Source: an uncultured bacterium (GTDB lineage: Bacteria > Bdellovibrionota_C > UBA2361 > JANWWW01). Taken from it: a stretch of DNA of 19,797 bases. Shown here in pieces: positions 1 through 7,083 of this stretch (the stretch's first letter is position 1; each line of letters starts with the position of its first letter). The DNA lies in the NCBI GenBank assembly GCA_938038205.1, contig CALHSA010000015.1, forward strand, positions 1 to 19,797, read 5' to 3'. The notes below the pieces were generated by a model, which worked only from the letters and a program-made list of their open reading frames with translations, was not told the DNA's origin and did no database searches. The translations under genes and the position numbers were made by a program.

Positions 1-1045
1 CTAATGATTTGAATAATTTACCATGCCTTTCATCAAATAAAATCCGAGCTACCACAGAAGCGCATATATCTTCTGGATCTGGATATACACCTTTTTTAAA
101 AGCAGCCATTATAGCTTTCGTTCCAAAATTCTTCTTTTCTAACATAAAATTTGGAAATCTTTTCACAGAGTTCAATTGAGTTGGAATTTTCCCTGTATTT
201 GGAATTTTTAACAGCTCTGGTTTAATAATTTTCTCAAAATCATCATTACTAACATTCCCTATAATCACAAAAACAATATTAGATCCATAGTAGTTTTGTC
301 TATGAAACTCAAGCAAATCTTGAGGGGTTAGCTGCATCAGGTGCTCTTTATATCCAATCACAGGATAGCGATAAGGATGATCAGGAAAACTTTTAAAAAT
401 AATATGCTCGTACATTTTGCCCAGTGGATTGTTGTCTATCCTCATACTTCTCTCTTGAAATATAACACGCACCTCTTCATAAAATTGTCTCGGCACCGGA
501 TTAATAAGTCTGTCAACTTCAAGATTTATCCAACGCGACAAAGATTCAGAGGGGTATCTGCCCGTGTAAACTGTAAAATCAGCACTGGTATAAGCATTTA
601 GATCAATTCCGCCAAGATTTGCTAAATTTGCCATAAATTCCTCAGGTTTTGAAATCTCTTTAAGTTTTTCCCGTAAGAGTTTTAGCTCAAGTTGCTCTTT
701 TTTTGTAATCTTTCCTTTGATTAATTTTGATTCCAGAAGCCACGCTCTATCGAGAAGACTTTTTTCTAAGTCATAGTTTTTGGTTCCAACCGTTTTAGTG
801 CCCTTAAAAGCAAGGTGTTCAAAAAGATGAGATATTCCTTTTTTTCCTACAGGTTCATCAATGGAACCTACCTTGATAGCAACTACTGAGGCAAAGGTAG
901 GAGAATGAGTTTCATTGAGAAGAACTACCCGTACCCCATTTTCAAGCGTAAAATAATTAGTCTGTTTAACTTTACCCAAAATCAAAGACACTTCATCAGA
1001 GATCAAAACACTGAAAATAAAAAAAAGAACCACTCTTGTAATCAT
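1..1045 (-). CDS. M16 (insulinase/pitrilysin-like) zinc peptidase, 3' end outside window
   Basis: Zinc-dependent endopeptidase of family M16, probably exported. The visible 348 residues begin with a short hydrophobic, signal-like segment (about residues 3-16). The inverted zinc motif HLFEH follows at residues 73-77, where His73 and His77 bind zinc and Glu76 is catalytic. About 115 residues later comes the block FYEEVRVIFQER (about 188-199), which should supply the third ligand, a Glu. Conserved family blocks follow: DNNPLGK near 205-210, an HPYRYPVIGY block near 225-235, and an FHRQNYYGSN block. The spacing between HxxEH and the ligand Glu is about 35 residues longer than the classic ~76. The extra length is a charged helical insert at about 95-135, seen in a bacterial M16 subgroup. 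The ATG start overlaps the stop of the upstream M23 gene (ATGA), and no Shine-Dalgarno is visible, so translation is probably coupled. The substrate is unknown. Family assignment is secure. Confidence 0.93.
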   Translation of the reverse strand, partial: MITRVVLFFIFSVLISDEVSLILGKVKQTNYFTLENGVRVVLLNETHSPTFASVVAIKVGSIDEPVGKKGISHLFEHLAFKGTKTVGTKNYDLEKSLLDRAWLLESKLIKGKITKKEQLELKLLREKLKEISKPEEFMANLANLGGIDLNAYTSADFTVYTGRYPSESLSRWINLEVDRLINPVPRQFYEEVRVIFQERSMRIDNNPLGKMYEHIIFKSFPDHPYRYPVIGYKEHLMQLTPQDLLEFHRQNYYGSNIVFVIIGNVSNDDFEKIIKPELLKIPNTGKIPTQLNSVKRFPNFMLEKKNFGTKAIMAAFKKGVYPDPEDICASVVARILFDERHGKLFKSL

Positions 1046-2301
1046 TTTGTTGCTACCAAATCTTTAATAAAGCTTACTTTCTTTACGACATGGTCCTCAA
1101 CCCATCTCAAGTCCTCCCATTCCCTGTTATTGACCGGATGACCCCAGAGGGAGATCTGATGACCAATAAAATCAGATGTAAGGTTAGACGTAAAACCTAA
1201 AACTTGATTCTTTTTAACCTTTGATCTCACAGGCACCTGTAGATACTCAACAGGATAAATATGACTTCGAAATCCACAACCATAATTTATTACCAAGGTT
1301 TGATTATCGTAATCCTCAATAAAACCGTCAAATGGTGAAACAATATCAGAAGAGGTTTGATTTATAACAAATATGTCAGCATTTAAATAGATCTCATTCC
1401 CAATTTCTGAATACAAACCCTGACCAAAAGTTGCATAGTAAGTTCCTTTGGAAACTGGCTTAATGAAAGAAGAATTAAAATTGCACGGCTCTACAGCCAC
1501 ACTTTCACAATCTTCAAATTTGAATGATGATGAAGAGAATGATAAAACTTTTGAAATCGCATTGACTTTTCTAAAAGCTAAGTTTGAAACTCTAGTTAGC
1601 CTTGGTTTTAAATTCAGAACTAAGTATGGGAAACGGTATGCATACAGATCGAAGTTTTTTGCGTAAGAAACAAGAACAACTTTACTAGGTGAGGATATAT
1701 CTAAAGAAAAAAAGCTTCCTTTAATTGCTTTCTTAGTTTGAATCCCAAAATTAGATGCTGGCATACCCGGGAAAAACCTACCTTTGTCCACTAATACGCA
1801 TTCACATAAGGAAGCATCATTTAGTACTTCATAAAACAATAATTCTACGCCTCCTTGCCTAACATTATGCATGTTGGTGATTGGTGTTATTCTTGGCTTG
1901 GTAAAATCTATATAAAACTCAAAATCTTTAACTGACCTGTTAGCTCGTATAGATGAATCAAAAGCTGAGACTCGAATTAAATAGGAGCCTTGCCTTAAAA
2001 AATCTTTTTGTGGATCAATCCGAAGTTTTACTCTTGTTGTTCTACTGCGCTTTGCATCAATCACCTTCTCATTTAATTTCCTTTTGCCTTGAAATAGCTG
2101 ATACCTAATTTTTCCAATCCCAGAAGCATCCTCAATTCTATAAACAAACTCAAAACCATTTAAACCCACAAATTTGGCATAACTTTCTGGAACTACCTCA
2201 GGGGGGTAAATATCAAAAAAAGAGTGCAGTCCTCCAAATGAAAGATGTGCCAAACCAAGCGCTAAAAAAAGTGAAAGAGTAAATAGGTATATCCGTCTCA
2301 C
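1042..2301 (-). CDS. Exported protein with degenerate M23/LytM peptidase domain
   Basis: 419 residues starting with a clear signal peptide (MRRIYLFTLSLFLALGLA, hydrophobic 4-20). Residues about 33-135 form an Ig-like beta-sandwich (VYRIEDASGIGKIRYQLF and following). A middle beta domain contains the RFFPGMP motif (175-181). Residues about 296-400 align with the C-terminal LytM domain of diderm M23 proteins: Y305LNAD309 sits where the HxxxD zinc motif belongs, then SPFDGFI (322-328), a VINYGCGF block, GHQIS (380-384) where HLHFS belongs, and VNNREWEDLRW for the usual VNPxEWW. The first zinc His is Tyr and the second His of HxH is Ile, so only the Asp and one His survive. The domain probably cannot hydrolyse peptidoglycan. 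By analogy with EnvC and NlpD it may bind or activate an amidase, but that is inference. GTG start overlaps the fabD stop by 4 nt. Confidence 0.85.
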   Translation of the reverse strand: MRRIYLFTLSLFLALGLAHLSFGGLHSFFDIYPPEVVPESYAKFVGLNGFEFVYRIEDASGIGKIRYQLFQGKRKLNEKVIDAKRSRTTRVKLRIDPQKDFLRQGSYLIRVSAFDSSIRANRSVKDFEFYIDFTKPRITPITNMHNVRQGGVELLFYEVLNDASLCECVLVDKGRFFPGMPASNFGIQTKKAIKGSFFSLDISSPSKVVLVSYAKNFDLYAYRFPYLVLNLKPRLTRVSNLAFRKVNAISKVLSFSSSSFKFEDCESVAVEPCNFNSSFIKPVSKGTYYATFGQGLYSEIGNEIYLNADIFVINQTSSDIVSPFDGFIEDYDNQTLVINYGCGFRSHIYPVEYLQVPVRSKVKKNQVLGFTSNLTSDFIGHQISLWGHPVNNREWEDLRWVEDHVVKKVSFIKDLVATK

Positions 2302-3167
2302 TCTTTAAGTGGTTGTAAGCTTAAGCCACTTCTTCTTATTAAACCTGTCAAAACGGTACCATAGCCAATCTCTATAAAGTTTTCGACGTTATACTTTGAC
2401 ACTGCATAGTTCAAGCAATCTATGAATCTTACGGGGGATACAATCTGATCTGCAAGGAAATTTTTTATTAAAACAGGATCTTCCGGGTACTCTTTTACAA
2501 AAGCATTTGAGATGACCGGGATTTTTGGGGAGGAAAAGTTAATTCCCTCTAGTAGTCTAAAAAATTTTTCTCTAGCTGGCATCAAAAGCGGCGTATGAAA
2601 AGGCGCACTAACCTGAAGTCTAACCATTTTGGCACCTTTGACTTGTTTTACTCTCTCCTCAAAAGGAATTAATTTTTCAATCAAACCTGCTACTACTATT
2701 TGTGATGGAGTATTGTAGTTAGCAACGAATAGCTCATAAGATTCAACAAAACCTAATATCTCCTCAAGCTTATCGTAAATTATAGCTGTCATTCCACCTA
2801 CTCCCTCGGGAACTGCATCCTGCATAAACTCTCCTCGTTTATGAGCTAGGTAAACGGCTGTCTCAAAATTAATAACCCCAGAGATTAGTAGTGCCGTAAG
2901 CTCTCCCAAACTGTGACCTAATAAACAATCAAATTTTAATTTATCGTAGTGCTTTAACCAGTAAGCATAGCTAACTGACAAAATTGCAGGTTGCGCCCAC
3001 TTGGTGAGAGTTAGTTTCTCTATCGGGCCATTTACAATAAGATCTAACAAATCAAAGTTAAGAACACTATTAGCTGACTGAAAAATGGTTTGAGCAATAT
3101 CCATTACGTCTTCAACCATATTAACAGCCTGACTACCCTGCCCCGGAAAAAGTCCAAGTAATTTCAT
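2298..3167 (-). CDS. fabD: Malonyl-CoA:ACP transacylase
   Basis: Transfers the malonyl group from CoA to acyl carrier protein, supplying the extender unit for type II fatty-acid synthesis in the cytoplasm. The 289-residue protein has all the hallmarks: N-terminal LFPGQGSQ (oxyanion Gln11), the nucleophile elbow GHSLGE with Ser86, an Arg in HKRGEFMQ (Arg111) that binds the malonyl carboxylate, and the catalytic His191 in APFHTPLL. The C-terminus has the EIGYGTVLTGLIRR block, whose usual form is EVGPGxVLTGL. It is about 20 residues shorter than E. coli FabD with no domain missing. It heads the operon running into the LytM-like and M16 genes. No other fab or acpP gene is adjacent, so the usual fab cluster is broken up here. 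The upstream strand has only AT-rich sequence and no Shine-Dalgarno. Confidence 0.97.
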   Translation of the reverse strand: MKLLGLFPGQGSQAVNMVEDVMDIAQTIFQSANSVLNFDLLDLIVNGPIEKLTLTKWAQPAILSVSYAYWLKHYDKLKFDCLLGHSLGELTALLISGVINFETAVYLAHKRGEFMQDAVPEGVGGMTAIIYDKLEEILGFVESYELFVANYNTPSQIVVAGLIEKLIPFEERVKQVKGAKMVRLQVSAPFHTPLLMPAREKFFRLLEGINFSSPKIPVISNAFVKEYPEDPVLIKNFLADQIVSPVRFIDCLNYAVSKYNVENFIEIGYGTVLTGLIRRSGLSLQPLKE

Positions 3168-3205
3168 AAAAATGTAATAAAAAATTTTAATAATTTGACG
3201 ACAAA

Positions 3206-3219
3206 TATAATAGTCAAAG
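3206..3219 (+). promoter_or_regulatory. -10 element TATAAT giving a near-leaderless start for the REC-kinase gene
   Basis: A perfect TATAAT lies at 3206-3211. Counting six bases to +1 puts transcription start at about 3218, two bases before the GTG at 3220. No good -35 is visible at 16-18 bp. The TTGACG at 3195-3200 is only 5 bp away and cannot serve as one. Confidence 0.5.
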
Positions 3220-4320
3220 GTGGGTGTTACAAACGAAATCCCTAGAATTAAAGTACTTATTGCAGATGATAATCCTGTAATACGCTCTCAACTCGAAAAG
3301 TCCCTTAATGACTCTTTTGAAGTTTTTACAGCCAAAAACGGGAGCGAGGCTTTAGAAATTATAAAAGAAAAAGGCTGCCATGTTCTAATAACTGATATCA
3401 TCATGCCGGAGATCAGCGGGCTAGATTTAATTCAGTCACTAAAAGATGTTCCTAAAAAACCTGCAATCTTAGTAATCTCTGGGGTTAATGACCCGAACAT
3501 CAGAGCAGAGCTCTATTACAACGGAGCTATTGGCTTTATAAATAAGCCGTTCTCCCCCGAAGAGATTAGACAAAGCATATTTAATCTCTTAAGTGTTGAA
3601 AAAACTGTATCAGATAGCCTCGAAAATATAAAAAATACTTTCGCCACCGTTTTAACTCATGAATTAAGAACACCGCTCGTTGCAATCTCGGCAGGTTCCG
3701 AGGTTCTAATTAAAGAGGTCGATAATCCGACTTTGGTTAATATAATTCAGTCAATAAAAAAAAGCGGCCAAAGATTAGAAAAGTTAATATCCAATATGAC
3801 CATTTTTCAGCAAATACAACTAGGCATCGTCGGCAAGCTTGCAAATCAGCGTAAAGGGCTTTTTTCAATAGAAAACATTATTAACAAGAGCATGCGGCTT
3901 TTGTATGAGGATATTATCGAGGTGTCTCCAGTTTTCGTATTCAAAGGGGATTATTTTTCAGCAAAAATTGAAGTTAATGAGAACCAGATTACAACAGCTT
4001 TGTCAAAAATCTTTGAAAACTGTTTAAAATTCTCAAAGCCTAAGCCCGTAATTCAGGTAGAAACAGCCATTGAAGGCCAACAGGACTCTTTAGAGGTTAT
4101 CTTAAATATAACCAGTTTGAATTCAAAATACCCAGCTGGATATGATGAAACTAAAATACAACCTTTTTATCAGCCTGAAAGAAAAACCTTAGAGCAACAA
4201 GGTGCTGGACTTGGTTTGTACATAGCAAAAGTTCTAACCATTATTAATAATGGAAAATTCAAAATCTTTAACTCTGAAAAAGGGGCAGTTAGTCAGTTTA
4301 GATTTACCCTTAAAAATTAG
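3220..4320 (+). CDS. Soluble response-regulator/histidine-kinase hybrid (REC-HisKA-HATPase)
   Basis: 366-residue cytoplasmic two-component protein. The N-terminal receiver spans about residues 9-125: acidic pair Asp16-Asp17, phospho-acceptor Asp59 in LITDIIMP, Ser87 in VISG, and Lys109 in NKPF. The dimerisation/phosphotransfer helix follows, with the H-box [13 protein letters not shown] (His147). The ATP-binding domain follows, with an N-box FENCLKFSK (Asn267) and a G-box [12 protein letters not shown] (about 326-337). There is no membrane segment, PAS or other sensor, so input probably arrives by phosphorylation of the REC domain or by protein contact. No partner regulator is next to it. The nearest other REC is fused to the secretion ATPase at 7084-8931, which makes a link possible but unproven. 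The GTG start has no Shine-Dalgarno. The stop overlaps the rpoD stop on the other strand by 4 nt. Confidence 0.92.
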   Translation: MGVTNEIPRIKVLIADDNPVIRSQLEKSLNDSFEVFTAKNGSEALEIIKEKGCHVLITDIIMPEISGLDLIQSLKDVPKKPAILVISGVNDPNIRAELYYNGAIGFINKPFSPEEIRQSIFNLLSVEKTVSDSLENIKNTFATVLTHELRTPLVAISAGSEVLIKEVDNPTLVNIIQSIKKSGQRLEKLISNMTIFQQIQLGIVGKLANQRKGLFSIENIINKSMRLLYEDIIEVSPVFVFKGDYFSAKIEVNENQITTALSKIFENCLKFSKPKPVIQVETAIEGQQDSLEVILNITSLNSKYPAGYDETKIQPFYQPERKTLEQQGAGLGLYIAKVLTIINNGKFKIFNSEKGAVSQFRFTLKN

Positions 4321-6161
4321 CTTTTTTTCATTTTTTTCTCAAATAGATTCTTTGGATGCCTTAATTTTCTCAAAGCTTTAGCCTCAATTTGCCTAATTCT
4401 TTCTCTAGTAACATTAAAACTTTCTCCCACCTCCTCAAGAGTATGGTCACGAGGTTCTCCAATCCCAAACCTCATCCTGAGAACCTTTTCCTCTCTCGGA
4501 GTTAGGTAAGAGAGTATCTTCCTTGTCTGCTCTTGAAGATCAAGATTGAATACCTGATTTTGTGGGGAAACAAACTTCTTGTCCTCGATAAAATCAGCAA
4601 GCGTTGAGTCTTCATCTTTACCAACTGGTGTTTCAATTGATATTGGTTCCTTAGCAATTTTTAGTACTTTAATTACCTTATCAACAGGCATCCCAGTTGC
4701 CTCCGATAATTCCTCAGGAGTAGGATCTCTACCTAATTTCTGAATTAATGAGCGCATAGCTCTAACTAGCTTGTTTATAGTTTCAATCATATGGACTGGG
4801 ATTCTTATAATTCGTGCCTGATCAGCTATTGCTCTTGTTATAGCTTGTCTAATCCACCATGTTGCATAAGTTGAGAACTTGTAACCTCTCTGCCATTCAA
4901 ATTTATCAACAGCTTTCATCAACCCAATATTACCCTCCTGGATTAAATCAAGGAATTGTAATCCCCTGTTGGTGTATTTCTTTGCTATGCTGACCACAAG
5001 TCTTAGGTTTGATTGAATGAGTATTTTTTTAGCTTCCGCAGCTTTTGAGTCGTGATGAAAAACGTTTTGAGCTTCAGAGATAAATTCAAAAATGGGGAGC
5101 ATAACCGAATTTTCAAAATCACTTAACTCATTAAGCACTTCTTCAAGTTCACAAGAGGTTTTTTTAGATTTTACTGTAGCTAAAGCCTTTCCTTTAGATT
5201 TATTTTTATAAAAATGTTTAAGCTTGTATAAACCCCTTAAATCGGTCTTGAAATTCTGTTCTAAAATATGAATTTTCTCTTTGATTTCTTCGGCTTTGCT
5301 AAGAAGTTGTTTTAAATTTGTTAAATATTCTTGTGTAAGTTTTGCGGTTAACCCTATAGCTTTAACAGCCTCTGCTAGCTTATTTCTCAAAGAATTATAC
5401 TTAGCGAGTAACTTATCTAAAGCTGCCTTACTTATACTCCTCTTCCTCAGATTGGTTTTATAAAATGACTCTACCTTGGCAAGAATTTTCTCAACCAAAG
5501 ATATTTTTTTCAAAAAATCATTTCTTAAACGCTCTTCAACTGCATCAGGTCCCTTATCCTCCGAGGTTTCCTCTTTTAAAAAATCATCCTCCTGATCGTC
5601 CTCCTCTAAAAAATAATGTTTAAGATTAATTGATCCTTCCTCAACTTTTTTCTTTAATGCAATCAAAAATTTTGCGGTATACGGAATTCTACTAATACCC
5701 TCTTCAACACCTTTTTTACCTTCCTCAATGGTCTTGGCCAAGGCTACTTCTCCTTCCCTGGTCAGGAGATCTATATTACCCATCTCTCGAAGGTAAAGCT
5801 TAACAGGATCAGCTAATCGAGTATCTTTTTCTAAATCCTCCTCCGGTTTCTCCTCTTCCTGTATACCCTCTTTCAATGCTTCATCTTTTTCAGAGCCTTC
5901 TTCCAACTCAAACGACAATAACGAGGAAATATCCTCAGATAGTGCATCATCTAAACGTAAGTCAAAATTATCTTCGTCCGACTCCTCCTCTACATTCGTT
6001 CTGAATAAATATGGAAACTGTTCTTGTTCCTCTTCATGATTATTCTCAGTCTCACTATCATCAAAATAAGATACCCTCCCGTACTTTGGCTTCAGTCTTT
6101 TTGTTCGCAACTTCTTTTTTAGTCTCTCTATCTTTTTTCGAATTTCTGTTTTGCGTTTCAT
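4317..6161 (-). CDS. rpoD: Primary sigma factor (sigma-70/RpoD)
   Basis: Housekeeping sigma subunit of RNA polymerase, 614 residues, near the E. coli length. Region 1.2 is at about 117-150 ([20 protein letters not shown]). A long charged non-conserved region spans 150-370. Region 2 (374-447) contains [16 protein letters not shown] and the promoter-melting block with [15 protein letters not shown]. Region 3 is about 452-530, and region 4 (547-602) has [16 protein letters not shown] and the helix-turn-helix [14 protein letters not shown]. The N-terminus is odd. Instead of a recognisable region 1.1 there is a strongly basic head (residues 1-29, mostly Lys/Arg) followed by an acidic stretch (33-112). 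The ATG start is supported by a near-consensus promoter immediately upstream. The stop overlaps that of the convergent kinase gene. The usual dnaG or rpsU neighbours are absent. Confidence 0.97.
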   Translation of the reverse strand: MKRKTEIRKKIERLKKKLRTKRLKPKYGRVSYFDDSETENNHEEEQEQFPYLFRTNVEEESDEDNFDLRLDDALSEDISSLLSFELEEGSEKDEALKEGIQEEEKPEEDLEKDTRLADPVKLYLREMGNIDLLTREGEVALAKTIEEGKKGVEEGISRIPYTAKFLIALKKKVEEGSINLKHYFLEEDDQEDDFLKEETSEDKGPDAVEERLRNDFLKKISLVEKILAKVESFYKTNLRKRSISKAALDKLLAKYNSLRNKLAEAVKAIGLTAKLTQEYLTNLKQLLSKAEEIKEKIHILEQNFKTDLRGLYKLKHFYKNKSKGKALATVKSKKTSCELEEVLNELSDFENSVMLPIFEFISEAQNVFHHDSKAAEAKKILIQSNLRLVVSIAKKYTNRGLQFLDLIQEGNIGLMKAVDKFEWQRGYKFSTYATWWIRQAITRAIADQARIIRIPVHMIETINKLVRAMRSLIQKLGRDPTPEELSEATGMPVDKVIKVLKIAKEPISIETPVGKDEDSTLADFIEDKKFVSPQNQVFNLDLQEQTRKILSYLTPREEKVLRMRFGIGEPRDHTLEEVGESFNVTRERIRQIEAKALRKLRHPKNLFEKKMKKS

Positions 6162-6202
6162 GAGATGTAAATTATTATAAGGCTAGTTTTTAAAAGTGTC
6201 TA
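6162..6202 (-). promoter_or_regulatory. rpoD promoter, near-consensus, very short leader
   Basis: On the minus strand, -35 TAGACA (6202-6197, 5 of 6 matches), a 17-bp spacer, then -10 TATAAT (6179-6174, perfect). The predicted +1 is about 6167, leaving a leader of about 6 nt before the rpoD ATG at 6161 and no room for a Shine-Dalgarno. The -35 box lies inside the first codons of the divergent heme A synthase gene, so the two genes share one short control region. This is the best-formed promoter in the window. Confidence 0.75.
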
Positions 6203-7002
6203 TTAAATCTACAAAATTATCAAATCTTATTTTTATATCATATCTTAATTATTTTACAACGGGAATTATTATTATCTTAGGTTTTACTGTTAAATCGTTT
6301 AGCGCTGGTTCTGCCTGCGGAGCCCACTGGCCGCTATGCCCAGCAATATTTACAGAGCCTAATATTAAAGTTTATCTTGAGTTTAGTCATCGTTTTTTTA
6401 CTTTACTTGGAATCGTCTTGTTTGTTTTTCAATTATTTTTAGCAATAAGAGCTAAAGCTAGCAAAATTTTCTACTGGTTTAAAATAATTGGAATCTTGCT
6501 CTTAATTGAGAGCCTAATAGGGGCTGTAATCGTGATTTTCAAACTGCCCGATAGCGTTCTAAACCTCCACAAAACAATCTTGTATTTGATACATCCCATA
6601 GTAAGCATTTTACTTTTTGCCAGTTTAGGCTTAATATGCGCTCAGTTAAAACAAAACCTCTCGGTTAAGGATAAATTAGGATGGTTAATGTTTTTAATTG
6701 CTATGATGGTTACGGGAGCTTTAAACTCCTTAGTTTTGAATGATAAACATGTATTCATTTTATCCAGGTTAGAGGTACTTTTAATCTACCTATCAAAGCC
6801 ATACTTGTTTTTACATCCTTTCTTAGGACTAGTTGGTCTGATTATCGCCCTTAAACATTCAAATCTTAAATTTGTATACTCTTTATTTACAGCTTTATTG
6901 ACTGGTTTTTTAATTCCAATTTTTCACATCAAAGTGATATCCATAATTCATTTTTTTTCATTTCTTCTAGTTGTTCATTACCTTATCTTTTCTAAAAAAT
7001 AG
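6196..7002 (+). CDS. ctaA: Heme A synthase (CtaA/COX15 family)
   Basis: Membrane enzyme that oxidises the methyl group of heme O to the formyl of heme A, the cofactor of aa3-type cytochrome oxidases. The 268 residues make about eight hydrophobic segments. The signature first loop is present: SAGSACGAHWPLC with the cysteine pair Cys41/Cys48, then YLEFSHR with the conserved Glu62 and His65. Further candidate heme-ligand histidines lie in NLHK (His125), FLHPFLGLVG (His207) and the last helix (His252/His261), matching the four-histidine family pattern. The protein is shorter than many CtaA proteins (about 300 residues), with tight loops. The GTG start is taken because the first helix begins soon after it. 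There is no Shine-Dalgarno, and a possible -10 TATTAT at 6173-6178 overlaps the rpoD promoter. No oxidase genes are next to it. Confidence 0.88.
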   Translation: MSIKSTKLSNLIFISYLNYFTTGIIIILGFTVKSFSAGSACGAHWPLCPAIFTEPNIKVYLEFSHRFFTLLGIVLFVFQLFLAIRAKASKIFYWFKIIGILLLIESLIGAVIVIFKLPDSVLNLHKTILYLIHPIVSILLFASLGLICAQLKQNLSVKDKLGWLMFLIAMMVTGALNSLVLNDKHVFILSRLEVLLIYLSKPYLFLHPFLGLVGLIIALKHSNLKFVYSLFTALLTGFLIPIFHIKVISIIHFFSFLLVVHYLIFSKK

Positions 7003-7083
7003 TTTTATTTAAAAAATCTTCTCATTTCCGAAAATTTAGATATGTTAACTCAGTCTTTTCTAGATTTTATCTAAAAAAAAAAT

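Noticed and set aside
341-1141. Two plus-strand open frames of 78-86 codons
   Set aside because: They lie opposite the well-supported M16 peptidase gene and the end of the LytM gene and have no protein-like features.
3195-3200. TTGACG as the -35 box of the kinase promoter
   Set aside because: It is only 5 bp from the TATAAT, far from the required 16-18 bp.
7061-7080. TAGAT-TTT-ATCTA hairpin next to an A-run as a terminator
   Set aside because: The stem is five A/T-rich pairs. The T-run would serve only the minus strand, and no minus-strand gene ends there.
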